DNA of 64,000 nucleotides from positions 372,001 through 436,000 of the forward strand of contig WIUZ02000024.1 of the NCBI GenBank assembly GCA_015956445.1, written 5' to 3'. Shown one piece after another: positions 52,707-64,000 of the stretch. How positions within the stretch are numbered: the first letter of the stretch is position 1; each line of letters begins with the position of its first letter. The notes under the pieces were generated by a model. The model worked only from the letters and a program-made list of their open reading frames with translations. It had not been told where the DNA came from and searched no databases. The translations under genes were made by a program, and so were the position numbers. The stretch is from Thelephora terrestris. Its lineage: Eukaryota > Basidiomycota > Agaricomycetes > Thelephorales > Thelephoraceae.

Positions 52707-55700
52707 TGAAACACCGGATTGGGGGAGTCTCGACCCTATTTTTTTCTATTCGAAAACCTCGCACCGCCTTGGCGGCACTTTTTATGGTTGATCTATACGC
52801 TCGATGCATATCTTGTGACGATTTCTCAGATTTGATAGCAGGGAAGAACCTGGGGCGCGCATATCGCATTTCCCACAGGCCCGCCCAGATTCAAGGAAGT
52901 ACAGTTGATCTAGGAGTTGGTTGCAGGTACTGTACGAAAACGAAATGGACGAAGAGAATGTAGAATCCTGTGGTGTCATTCCACAAAAACTGCGACAGTC
53001 ACAGGGGCACCCCCCCCTCTCCCCTTCGCCCAAGGTGAATCAAATAGGTGTGTATTGACTCTGAACAGGTAAGTTAGCTGAGCGGCAGGACGGTCTTCGA
53101 GAAATCAAGCTACATTCATGCAAATCGGCGACACACGAACCCTTCCTGTAGGCAGTAAGAAACGAAAAGTACACGAGAGCGACAGGTAGAAGTGGTAGTA
53201 CCTCGTGTGTAAGCTCGTCTACAATACGAGTTTTCTTGAAAAACGTGGAACAACGTGCCGACGCATCATGCATCATGGACGCCTACCACCGCGTTCACAT
53301 TTTACGACATCCCTCCACTCTACCCCTTCGGGCACGCCTTTTTAATGAACGCAGCGTTCTCGTCAACGGCGCAAATCCCCCCCCATCAGCGTTGGGAATG
53401 GAATGGAGATCACCGCCTTCGGTGTGTATGTGGTGAGGTGGCGGTGCGAGAACTGGAAATCGAACGTGCCCTTCCATGATAAAGCGGGTTTGATCACTTG
53501 AAATTCCTCGTTCGTTCGACCCGATTTCCGTGAGGACATGCCCGGTTTTGGGTCTAGATAGTGAAGATAAGTAGAAACATAACGCGCGCAGACGCGGGTG
53601 CCTACACCGCTTGTGTCCTTATCTCTTATCGTGAAGCGCCCCGTCCTGCATTCACCCACTTCGAAGGGAGAATGTTCCCGCCCCAGCTGAGCGCCGGTAG
53701 ATCTCGCGCCGTTATCCTCGTCCACTCAAGTCTGAGAACTAACGACTTTAAGCCGTAGCCATCATCCGACCGTACCCTCAAACCCAAAATTCAAAGGGTG
53801 GCACAAGATCGTCCCCCCGTTCCTCTGGCGGGTAACTCCGCGCCCAAAGAAACAAACTTTGGCCCCGTGAGCTCCTAGACCCATGCAATGATTCTGCAGG
53901 GTGGGCGAGATGTGCGGGACGCATCGAAAAGAGTTCATCCAGGTGCTGGGTTCGGATGTTCGTTACCGAGATTCGAGCCAGATGTTTCCTTTCCCGTAAA
54001 ACACGGTTTCTGATCCTACCCCAACGCGGGGAAAGGAAAGGGGCTCATTTCCCCCGATAGCGTGCACCGAATATGTTCTTCCCCACTTTGAGTCGATGCC
54101 GCGAGCGCTGTTCTCCTGTACTAGTCTGCAGGGTGTTCTTGATGGCCTCAGCGTGAGCCAAGGCTACCCCGAAAGTTGATTGGCCTCACTCGGGGCTTCT
54201 AGGTCTGATACAGTCCCTGACAGGCCACGAGGAGTGACAGGAACAACGGATTGAAATAAATTTGAATCTGGTAGATCTGGGGTGAGAACGGTGTTCTTAG
54301 CGAAGATGAACAAGATCCTGATAAAATTCGAAAAGAAGTCAAGAACGCGCCTGTGGTACCGTTATGTATACCCATATGCTCACGTCCCAAAGTCTCTTGG
54401 AGAACAACTGAGCCGAGGTAACGAGAGAACATGTGGTGCCGTATCGTGTGTCGGTCCGGTAGCGCTAGATGCGATGAATACTGACGGAACCCACCGAAAA
54501 AAGATTACAATCGAACCTAGTTGACCACCCCTCTCAGCGGTGGCCCCGTGGGCTGCGGAGATGAACAGTGGAGCTCCCCCCCGTCAAGCTGAGTTCGAAT
54601 GCCGGCTAAATTTGAAGCGTATTTACACGACCAAATGAAAATTCGGTCGCTGCCCACTGACCCCAAGATCACGACGAGGGGCCCGTCCGAGTCAAACTTG
54701 TGCGAGAAGAAAGAGCGTCGGCTATTATTCGTCCGTTCCAGAATACATGGGGTGGATTCAACCTCGCGGCAAACGGATTACCATGCGCCTTTACCCAAAA
54801 GGTTCCTATCAATCAAAAGGGAAAGTTCGAGCTAGTGGGACAGGGTGTATTGATCAAGAGTCACTGACCTGTGGGACGTGTAATTCGAGCACGCGCCAGG
54901 CGTTGAATAGCTGTGGATTTGACGGGGATGCGGTCCATTCGGGCTAGCGACTAACCTCGTTATGCTGGCGAGCAGAAGCTCTAGCTAAGGAAAGTTCGAG
55001 CAGAAGATCTGGCGATTGATTTCAATCTTCATGAGCAGAGTCTCAGTGATCCTTCATACCTCGCATCTCCGCATCGAAAGGGCGAGACAGGGCTGTAACC
55101 AAGGACTTAGCATAAAGAGTAAGGTACAGCAAAGGTCTGACGTAGTAGTTACGACGAAAGACGGTGTGGAGTCGTCATTGATGAGACCATACATTCACTT
55201 GATCTTTCGGCCGTCGCGCTCGAACTGAATAGCATCAGAATATATTATGAGACTCCCTGGTCTCCCCAGTGGTTATCTCTCTCGCTCATTGAACGATAAG
55301 AGGTGCACGAGAGCTTTGTGGCAAATGAGCGGGGAAGGCCCTCGGTGGGCGTTCGAGGCCGTGAGACGGCGGAAGCCGAAATCCAGAGCTGGATTCGATC
55401 AGATTCGATCATCCGTGGCCGCGATCCGGTTCTCGGCAAAATCCCGGCCGACGCTTTCTTTCAAGGCGCTTGTCGCTTGTGTTCTCGCTGTGGTGTTCGA
55501 TTTCGACAGACTTCATACACTCGCGGGATCCCCCTTGTACCGTTTGATCTCGTCAAACCCATTTTAAAGTGGCGGTTCGGGCCTGCCGCAGCCGTCTAAA
55601 AGCCATCATTTTCGCGCAGCTGGGAAAACCCGGCGTGACCGTTCTTCACGCTCGGAGTCTGCGAACGTTTTACCAGGGTGGGAAACCGCTGGAGTCTGGG

Positions 55701-58700
55701 CCAACGTCAAAGTGAATGCACCCCACCATTAAGAACACGCTCTTGTGGATCTCGGAGTATACCGGGGTGAGTTGGGAGTCGCTCGCAACCGAGCGGGGTG
55801 GTCACATAATGCTTGGAACCGTTCTGCGTCACGAAGAAAGCAGGGTGGATAGCATCCCCCGCGATAAGTGGCTGGGCCCCAATGATAACTCGAGCCAATC
55901 GCAATGCTATCCCACAGCGTTGGAGAATCGATTCGCCACTTGGACAGCACCCTCGGAGTTATGAACTCTTTCACCCTGAATCTCATCTGGTGTATCAACC
56001 CCATCCACGCTAGCGCCATGATATCTCAGCAGACCACGATTGACGTCTGCGGTTTGGCCCTTGCCCCTCTGTGGTCAATCAATTTTCCTCCCGTCTAATC
56101 AATCTCGATTTGCCCCCCACCGTCCGTGGCGCCATTTCCATAGGGCTCATGTGTGGGGGAGGCCTGGACCCCAAGCAGAAGCCTCGTATTTTCACGACAA
56201 CGTTCTGACATGGAAAGATCTCGAGAACGTCGATTCTGTCCAAGTGGGTGAAGAAGCCTGATGCCTCGGTCTACCCTCAACTCCGGCTCCGTTCTTTGTT
56301 ATCACATTCACACGCACAATGGGAGTTCGGCGCGGGCGAAACAAAAAACCGACATCAAGTATCGGTTTTCTCCCGCGCGTCGTCCAGGATCGACACGGTG
56401 AAAATTATCCGTGCCCTTCCATTTTGACAAACTTCCTCACCCCACCAAAGGATTCCACACAGACGCCGATTAGCGACATTCGACACTTGTAGCGCTCCGT
56501 CCACACGGAACCGAGTCGGCATCTATCCAACCCAGAGTTAGGCACAAAACATCGCACTCTTTCGAAAATGATGTCTCCCGCCTTCTAAACTTGGCCAACG
56601 GAGACAGAGTCCTGCTGGCGGGCTAAATCAGAAAACCAGCCATACCCGCCACGACTACCCGGTTTACGCTTCAGGCTGAGCCAGAGAGTTCACAGCAATG
56701 TCGAGTCCCTGATAGGAACAAAGGTTAAGCGAACAATTCGATACTACAAGGAACTACGGCCTGCGGCCGAGACGAAGCGGGGTAGAGAATCTCAGCTTCC
56801 TTTCCCTCTGACACCTGGCTATCGGCCACCTTCGTTTTCCCAAATAGGCAACTCAAATCTTTAACCCCTTCGGTCATAGCCGGTTTCACAATCACTGATC
56901 TCTCTTCTCTCTCGACCCATATCTCCATATTCTCAATCCAACTCTATTCTCTCTCGTTATCGCCCTCGAATGAGTTTCATTGTCTTCACGCAATCACACA
57001 TTCCTTTATCCAAGATCCCCTTCACACGTGTCAGCCCGACCCTTCACAGTAAGATGACAAAGCCAGGATGTCGTCCGGCATCCCTCCTGCAAAAATACAC
57101 GTGCTTTCTCCAGACGCTCGAGCGGCCTCGTAACATTACCGCCGAGCTGTTCAATCACCGTCGGCACAGCTAAAACACAAAGCCTACGTGTACAAAGCCA
57201 TAGGGAAGTGCGTGGGTTACACGCGATCGAAAAGAACCCGACTCTGGGTTTGCCCCACCTCTGGAAAGCATAGCTCAGGTGCAAAGAATTCTGCACACAA
57301 AGATCGCTAGCGCTTCGATTCAGGGGCGACGACTTCGGCGCACCTGACCGGGCCCTTCCAAATCGTTGCGGGGGTAGGGTCGTGCTCGCCAACAGCAAGC
57401 GAATGCGAACAGTTTGTCCGCGCACGAAGCGAACGAATCTCGCTTTCTTGATTCGGTTTGGGGCAGGCGAAGCCACCCGTGTTCAAACCGCGCAATGAAG
57501 AGGGAGGCATCGACCGTCTGAATCGGCCCGAATGGCTAGACGACCATCGGATCTAGCATTATCCTGGGGATCCGCTAACGTCTGCACCAGGGTATACTGC
57601 GGAGTATGAAGGAGTTTTCGGGAGAAGTCAACGTTTAGGAACGTGGTCGCTTTACAGAACGTTGGTTAACGTCGAGTTGTGAGTGCTGATGCAGATGCTC
57701 TTTGGACTGACTTCCTTCTTAGGATACGCTTGAAGGAGTCCAGGTTGACGGCAATGCTTCCGATAAACACAGATACTAAAACTCTAGGACGGTGTTTTCC
57801 CCCATCCTTTGAGCCACCATTTCTGGGGCCTGAAGCTGAAGTCCGGGAAACTCGGAAGCGAACAAGGGGCGGAAATAGGCTGCTTTTTTTTATACAGTTC
57901 TTCCCTGCCGCGATCGGGGTGGATCGTCTCGAACCATTCCAATAATGTCAACGACGGATTGGAACGTTCCACGATCGGCCCTGTCTCCGAGTTGATAGAC
58001 AATCTTCTGCTCATCGACGAATGTGGATTTTGGAAGCGTGGATGGCTCCGGTGTGGAGATCAAGCCGTGATGAAAAGGAGGGGTGGGAGAGAGATGTTCG
58101 ATGTACAGCCTGGGGCATCGCGACTACACGCCACTGGTGGCCATAGAAGAGTTACTTCTCAGACCGGCGGAGCCATTCTCGCTGATGCCCGTCAGAAACG
58201 TCTCGTGGCCAGCACGTGAGGGGAGTTTCAGGAGGAAGCTGTGGATGCGCGATGCTTACCTCAGGCTCGTGGCGCTCCGCTGCTCAACCAAAACGCCGTG
58301 TAGCGGTGGAGAAACTGGCGTGGAGCGCTCAAAAATCACTCAACCCCGGGTGATATGTAGAAACCCGAGAAGACCACGAGGAAGAGGTTAGCGTCGCTCC
58401 ACAAGAGGAGTGTGTGGGGGCGACCAAAGAGGTAGAGAAGGGACCTTAAATGAAAGTCAGATACAATCGAGCTTTGCACGCGCCTATGTAGCGGTCTGCG
58501 CAAAGTCTTTCAACGGCAATTTGACCTCCCTGGTTATTCTCTCATCAAAATCGATAACGTACCGCACCGTCTGGCCACCAGACATCGCGTGCGTCATACC
58601 CATCGAACCGCACGAAAGGCTCGGAATCTGGACCGTCGTTGCTCTGTCTGCGCCTGTCATCAAAAATTATCTGATGAAAAGGAACGGAGGGTTCTCTCCA

Positions 58701-59975
58701 TGGACGACAAAGGATCAGCAAGAACAGTGTTCAGCAAGAACATTGAAAGGGATAGGGGCTGCGATCTCTCTCCACGGTTTACGTGTACGAACACTTCGGG
58801 CCCGCTTAGATACCCCTCGTGGACGTAAGGACGTCACGCGTCAAGAGAGGGGGTGGTGCTCAATGAAAAAACCAGGAACGTCGAAAGAGTGGTTGACCGG
58901 GGTTAACGTAAGGATGTGAGGTCAGGCCGGGAGTTGCGAAGCTGTAGGCGTGGGTACGGGCAAGCCGGAGAAAGAGATAACGCGTAGTAGGGAGTGATCT
59001 TGTCAATGTATCCCCCTCGTCGATTCTACCGTCCGATCTCGGGGGCCAGCGTAATAGCGCAGGGGTGAGATGGAGGCGCACGCCAAAGACCGCGAGGATC
59101 CCACACGCCTTTGAAAAATTGAGGGGAGGGTGAAGACAATCAAGACATGTGCCTCAGACTTCCCGGCCGCATGATCAACACGGTGGAAACAGACCTGCAT
59201 TCCTTAGGCACAAGCACCACGCCTCGATCACTAGGTGGGGGGGGGAAAAAAGAGAAGTGAGAGGATATACTTCAATGACGCGACGTTCACAATTAAACCC
59301 GGTGAACAGACACCCACGAGCCTGACGAGGTAGATTACGAAAAGGCCGTGGGCGTCAGAACGCGTGATGCGAAACGCGCGAGTCCGGTCAACGTAGCGAC
59401 GGACTCTGAGCAGACTGTTTTGCGGATAAACGTTGGAGTAGATCTGGCACGCAGGAGAGAGAGGAAACGCCGTTCGAGAAGGTGGCGGGGAAGTATAGTA
59501 GGAAACACAGCGAACGGGCTTATCCAGGTTTGGGAACGTGGAGGGCGGAGAGTGGATCAAAAACCCCGTCGCGTTGCAAAGGTCGACGATCGAGTCCCAC
59601 CAGCCACAAATACAAGGGGCGCGGTCGAGGCTTCGCGTCCACTTCTCCGTTTCAGTCGCACACCACTCCCCACGGAGAGATCAACCCCGGGTTTTTTTAG
59701 GACGTCCTTAAACGTCCAATTTCCCCACATCCCCCATCTCTCGTTCCCCACGTACTCTGTTTTTTTTTTTTTTTTCAAAATGGCAAAATGGGCCGAAGGA
59801 TCACTATGGAAAGCGAATGGGTCGCGCTCGATTTCGAGTGCCGAATTGCAAGTCCGCTGATGCGCGTGATGGGATTTTGTGACCGGTCGTAGTGCACTAC
59901 AATTGCCTACGTTTCCACTTGTAATCGACTACAATTTCGTCCTTAGTTCACTACAACTCGCTCGAGTAAGACTGG
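52707..59975. other. 7 kb without recognisable genes
   Basis: Frames here are short, overlap on both strands and match nothing I know. The longest are 57006-57476 (-), 58410-58919 (+) and 59348-59860 (+). Low-complexity spots are a 9-G run at 59236 and a 16-T run at 59760. It may be decayed accessory DNA. Confidence 0.45.
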
Positions 59976-60416
59976 ATGACCAGCGAAGCAACACTGGAGA
60001 TTTCCCTCAGTGTCCACGTCAACGTCCCAGATCCCCAGATGTACACCTGCACGCTCAATCCCTTCGGCGACATATCTCAGTCCCGGTCAGCGACAAGACG
60101 CCAGGCCTCACCGCAACCGAATCGCGACCCAAAACTTCCGCGCTCGATGTCAAACCCATTTCGCTCACTCGGACTCAAGCGCTTGGCAGAGTCAAAGAGA
60201 ACCACCCACTACGAGCAGGGGAATGGATGGACTGCCGTCATCAAGGCGTTCCAGGCTTCTGGCCTCCCACTCAACATTCAAATTTCGCCGCGTGCTTCCG
60301 CTGACCCATGCGCCTCATGTGCTGGCTCGCTTCTCACTATCGCATGCCCACCACCAACCGCCTACCCCATTTCTCCAACCATTTCAGACTCGTCACTCTC
60401 GAGTTTGGATATTTGA
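59976..60416 (+). CDS. Hypothetical protein with TCTLNPFGDI motif (copy 1)
   Basis: This is an open frame of 146 aa beginning MTSEATLEISLSVHVNVPDP and containing YTCTLNPFGDI. The motif and its DNA (CGTCAACGTCCCAGA, then CACCTGCACGCTCAA and CCCTTCGGCGACAT) recur at about 60850-60915. No known family matches. A continuing intron/exon structure is possible. Confidence 0.3.
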   Translation: MTSEATLEISLSVHVNVPDPQMYTCTLNPFGDISQSRSATRRQASPQPNRDPKLPRSMSNPFRSLGLKRLAESKRTTHYEQGNGWTAVIKAFQASGLPLNIQISPRASADPCASCAGSLLTIACPPPTAYPISPTISDSSLSSLDI

Positions 60417-60746
60417 GGATTTTAAGTCCACTCGCCACGTGGCGACTGCTGAACCGGGCGCCCAACTCACCCCGATGTCCCTGCAGCGGGTGGACTTGCA
60501 ACGGACCACCACAACCACGAACTCAACGCCGCTCCATCTCAGCGACGACGACTGTCGTCAACGATCCGACAATCACCAGTCACCCTTCCCCACCCGCCAC
60601 TCGCTCATGACCCTACTGCAGATGTGATCTAGTCTCAGACCAGCCCAGTCGGACATGAACGAGTCTACCACCTCCACAACAGCGGTGGCCAACCCGCTCA
60701 CCCTTCGCAAACCTCCTTCGATCCAGTCCGCTGCCAGAGAGAGGGC

Positions 60747-61226
60747 GTGCAAATGGTTACAACGGGTGATGATCACCACGGAGTCACTATGGCTCGAGAA
60801 GATTCGGAGGAACAAGTTCACAACCTCCGCTTACATCTTCGTGCCCAGCCTACACATCCCGACGTCAACGTCCCAGAGCCCCACACCTGCACGCTCAACC
60901 CCTTCGGCGACATCTTACAAGAACACCTTGTTTTCTTGATTCTAGACAGCTCTTCCAGTCTCACAGGATATTGGAACGGGACCATGGCTGGAGGGACGAA
61001 GCCATTTACAGCGGCCTCGTCGCAATTGTCGCAGAGGTTGCGCCAGAGGCTCGAAGACCTCGACTTCTCCAGGCAAATGTACGGCGTTGTTGTCGACACG
61101 GCTCGTTCCGTCTACCAGCGATCGTTCCTTACGATAATGGACGTCCTTTCGCAGGATGTGTACTGGCATCCGTACCTTAGGAAGGCCATGGATATTTGGC
61201 TGCCTTTCCGCTGCGAGGGACCGTAA
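60747..61226 (+). CDS. Hypothetical protein with TCTLNPFGDI motif (copy 2)
   Basis: This is an open frame of 159 aa with PDVNVPEPHTCTLNPFGDIL, then LVFLILDSSSSLTGYWNGT and a helical C-terminus (LSQRLRQRLEDLDFSRQMYG, MDVLSQDVYWHPYLRKAMDI). The opening part probably belongs to an upstream exon. It is partly paralogous to 59976-60416. Function unknown. Confidence 0.35.
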   Translation: MQMVTTGDDHHGVTMAREDSEEQVHNLRLHLRAQPTHPDVNVPEPHTCTLNPFGDILQEHLVFLILDSSSSLTGYWNGTMAGGTKPFTAASSQLSQRLRQRLEDLDFSRQMYGVVVDTARSVYQRSFLTIMDVLSQDVYWHPYLRKAMDIWLPFRCEGP

Positions 61227-62071
61227 CAAACCCTCCGCATCGTTGTCAACATTCGCGGATTATCGCTCGCAGAGCGAGGCGATCAAACTTCCTCCTCCCT
61301 CAACCTAATGGTGGGCGAGTGGAAGGTGGTACCGGGACGTCCTGTGCACCACCTCACCGCTGATCGGCTGAGACCGCTCATGGAGGTCACGGAGCGGTTC
61401 AACGCACTCTTGTTCGACGACGGGCACCGGGAAGAGGTTCTTACTGAGGTCGAACAAGTCATTCCGGGTCTGTAGCGGTGATGTGATAGTGGTCACGAGG
61501 GTCTGGAAGAAGTTTGCTGACAATCTTCTGACAAAACTTTGTTTACCGCCCAAACGTCGGTTCACTGACGATTGAGATTTATTCCTCGTCTTCATTGTAC
61601 ACTTGTAATGTATGTATACTGATGACTCGTTGTAATATCTGATGTTTTCTGGCAACCGAGCGCAGAGGCTGGCCTGGTAGGCCATCAGTGAATTTCGTGA
61701 TCACTGGGTGAAGTAACCGAAGGTTTGCACGGTGACAGTTTCGCCTGTAGTTCGCCGCGCTACGACTCACTAGAGTAGGACTGGATGACACAGTTTTATT
61801 TGTATTGGCGATCTTACGTGTAGGGGGGGATCCTCGTGGCGATTGACGCGGACTCCTCGACCTCAACCACCTCGATGTCTGGCAGGGAATCTGGATTGCT
61901 GTGAACGCTTTGCAGCCATAGAAGAAAGGATCGGCTGACAGTGATCTCGAAAACGGAGGGCGGGATATTCGGGAAAAATGATCAACCTCCCTTCGCGAAC
62001 ATTTCGTTCCTTCACCTCGGTGCTCATTCACTCGCTCGCAAGACCATTCGGCCCCTCTAATATAGCCGGCC
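61227..62071. other. Intergenic, no recognised gene
   Basis: Short frames only; the promoter of the alpha-kinase gene should lie in the last part. Confidence 0.4.
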
Positions 62072-64000
62072 ATGCCACCGATTGTGGATTTTACGGCCGA
62101 AAAGTGTCATTCTTGCCCAAGGTTATGGGAAGGCTGCACTCCCGAGCAACAAGCACGGTGGGCTTCTTTCATCTCGTCGTCAACGGGGCGAAATTGCCGT
62201 GTGTGTCACCACTGTGCAATGCACTACAGTGAGAAGCACCGTAGTAAGGAGGTTTTTTTTTCCCCATTCAACGCGTGCTAAACGTATTCGATAGCCGCGT
62301 CGGTTCAAGTTCGTTCGGCCTCGTCGTCAAACCACATACTTGAAGAGACATCAAGTACCTCTGTTGCCAGGCTTGTGTCTGGTGCACAGCGAGGAACTGG
62401 TGAGGATGAGTAAATCCTATTGAGTTCATTAATTGATTGATGCCCAAACAGGACGTGCTCCAATCCGGGAGATCAGCCGCAGTGCCGCCACCTCCACAAA
62501 CCAGCACCTCCCCTCTGGTTACACACCAAACCACGCCAATTTCCAGCGTGAAGCAGAACGGTACAAGAAGAAGGCAGGAGGATTTGTAGGGAGCTCGAGT
62601 ACCACTGTGCAGGTGAAGGTTACAATGGTCAAACCCGTCAAGAAGGGAGGAGCGGTTGTATTCACACCGATCCACGAGGTAACATTATCTCTGGCAACGA
62701 AATGTAGCGCCTAACTACCCACCTACTACAGGACCTGTGGGTCACGATCTCTATCCCCGCAAATATCGGAATGGAGGCTCTACGACATGCGTCCATCGAG
62801 GGACTGCGTCCTGTATGGGACCGCTGGTCCCACAACTATCCCATCAACGAAGAGGAAGCGACGATTTTTGCGTCTGCCGGAAAGGGACACAAGAAGGTCT
62901 TTGGCGAAAATTGCATCCTCGAACTTTTCTTGAAGACGTCTCGCGGTTCGGCACCCGTTGCGAGTTATAATTTCTCTTCGGTCATACCACTTCTGCTCCA
63001 CTTTTCAAGTGCGTTTTTCGAGGCGGTCGCTGACCATTGTTTGGTTGAAGAAAGCCGACCTGAGGCAACCGAGCTAGAGGTGCACGGTTTGGATATCTAG
63101 TCCTTGTTACAGAGGAAGTCTAATATGTCACTAGGCGAGCACGAGACGCACAGTACGCCCCATCCCCCGACGCCGACGACAAGATCTATCTACAAAACCC
63201 GCACCTGGCACCAGTATACAGGGTGACCAGTTTGACCAGGAATCTGCTCGTGGCCTCGAGCGAAGGCTCAGCAGGCTGTCCCTGGAGAATACTGGCCAGC
63301 AAGGCGTAAGTTTTTGGGGACACTCCTTATGCATAAACTAAATTTCGTTTTGATCTAGATGGAATCACAGGGTGTGAAGAGAAAACGGGTGGTACCAGAC
63401 CCGAGTGAAGTTTGTCAGCCAGCTGCTTTGCCAGCATGTGTGTTTGACTTGAAGTATAGGATCACCATGAGGATCGACCGCTGCGGAAGACTTCCCGAAC
63501 ACTGTTTGTTGCAAATGCAAGGGAGATACAAGCTGCGCTCCGTTCTCAGGGAGCAGGCCACGAACATCGTAAAAAAAATTACTCTTAAAATTTGGGGTGC
63601 TGATAGTTTCTGTAGTTCGCAAGTTCAAAGTTTTGTTTCGAGTAATCCCGGCCCGCAAGTGGTCCGAGGAGGCTCTGGTTGGCAAACTGGATCTATTGAA
63701 CCTTCCTCGGGTTGAAGGTGAAATGGAGGTCGATCTCATGATTCAAAAAAGCCTTACTGGAACGTTCAAAACCGCCCACCACGGCCAAATCGTTCCCCCC
63801 ACTGTTGGCATCCCCCCCTGTTTCATGGAAAAAATCTGTGTCAAACAGGCTTACCAACAGAGACCTGGTGGGGCCATTTCCCGCTACCGAGGTGCCGACG
63901 ACTTTGAGAAGATTGTCAAGGAGGTCATCTGTTTGGATTGGGCCACAATTCTCCTTGACTTGACTTACGGATTCATCGAGGGAGCAGTCACCGAGTACGG
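62072..64000 (+). CDS. Alpha-kinase with N-terminal zinc ribbon (cut by window end)
   Basis: The ATG at 62072 opens a Cys-rich N-terminus with two CxxC pairs (EKCHSCPRLWEGCTPEQQAR, RNCRVCHHC), probably zinc-binding. After several introns come a Ser/Thr-rich linker, a conserved-looking middle part (VKPVKKGGAVVFTPIHE, DLWVTISIPANIGMEALRHA) and, from about 63740, the start of an atypical alpha-kinase (MHCK/eEF2 kinase family) domain: GTFKTAHHGQIVPP, ICVKQAYQQRPGGAISRYRG, DFEKIVKEVICLDWATILLD, LTYGFIEGAV. The invariant Lys of CVKQ is present. The domain runs past 64000, so the catalytic GxA(F)xDxQ-type and zinc-binding parts are not in view. Alpha-kinases are greatly expanded in many Agaricomycetes; substrates are unknown. 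Confidence 0.8.

Noticed and set aside
57006-58919. Several 100-170 aa frames
   Set aside because: They overlap on both strands, have no recognisable motifs and no splice logic, and cannot be told from chance.

Overview
The window reads as nuclear DNA of a mushroom-forming basidiomycete (Agaricomycetes). This rests on dense genes split by 44-78 bp GT..AG introns, on fungal families such as PFA4, an RSC4-like double bromodomain protein, SNF4, SSH4/EAR1 and a CBM21 PP1 subunit, and on multigene families typical of Agaricomycetes: F-box proteins, MLKL-like four-helix-bundle proteins, STAND NTPases and alpha-kinases. No species is named. Everything below was read by eye, with no database search.

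Layout. 0.6-8.0 kb is a tandem duplication of an F-box gene (-) plus a thioesterase-like gene (+); both F-box copies are open, while the second thioesterase copy has decayed. 8.7-9.8 kb is a five-exon gene with an MLKL/HeLo-type N-terminal bundle. 10.7-22.3 kb is ordinary housekeeping: a conserved F-box protein, CutC, an RSC4-like protein, the PFA4 palmitoyltransferase, a probable mitochondrial protein and a SAS4-like chromatin protein. 24-32.3 kb holds a broken F-box gene, a MARVEL-like membrane protein, the AMPK gamma subunit SNF4 and the Rsp5 adaptor SSH4/EAR1. 34-48.6 kb is an accessory region: an intact F-box gene (A), an inverted second copy of the helix-bundle gene cut by a 4.75 kb LTR-type element, and an F-box paralogue (B) cut by a 3.3 kb element and a 0.2 kb MITE-like element. 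49.6-52.3 kb is a single 909-aa reading frame that joins a glycogen-targeting PP1 subunit (RVxF motif plus CBM21) to a STAND/NB-ARC-like NTPase. 52.7-60 kb shows no recognisable gene. The window ends inside a zinc-ribbon/alpha-kinase gene.

How it fits together. The housekeeping block holds several parts of nutrient and carbon signalling (SNF4/AMPK, SSH4 transporter turnover, a glycogen/PP1 subunit), but nothing in the sequence shows they are co-regulated. The accessory parts (helix-bundle protein, NTPase fusion, F-box arrays, alpha-kinase) are of the kinds fungi use for self/non-self recognition and regulated cell death. Duplication, inversion and insertion are concentrated there. The best candidate for something undescribed is the CBM21-NTPase fusion, followed by the helix-bundle protein with its unassigned beta-rich tail, and the two insertions that carry intron-bearing coiled-coil genes.
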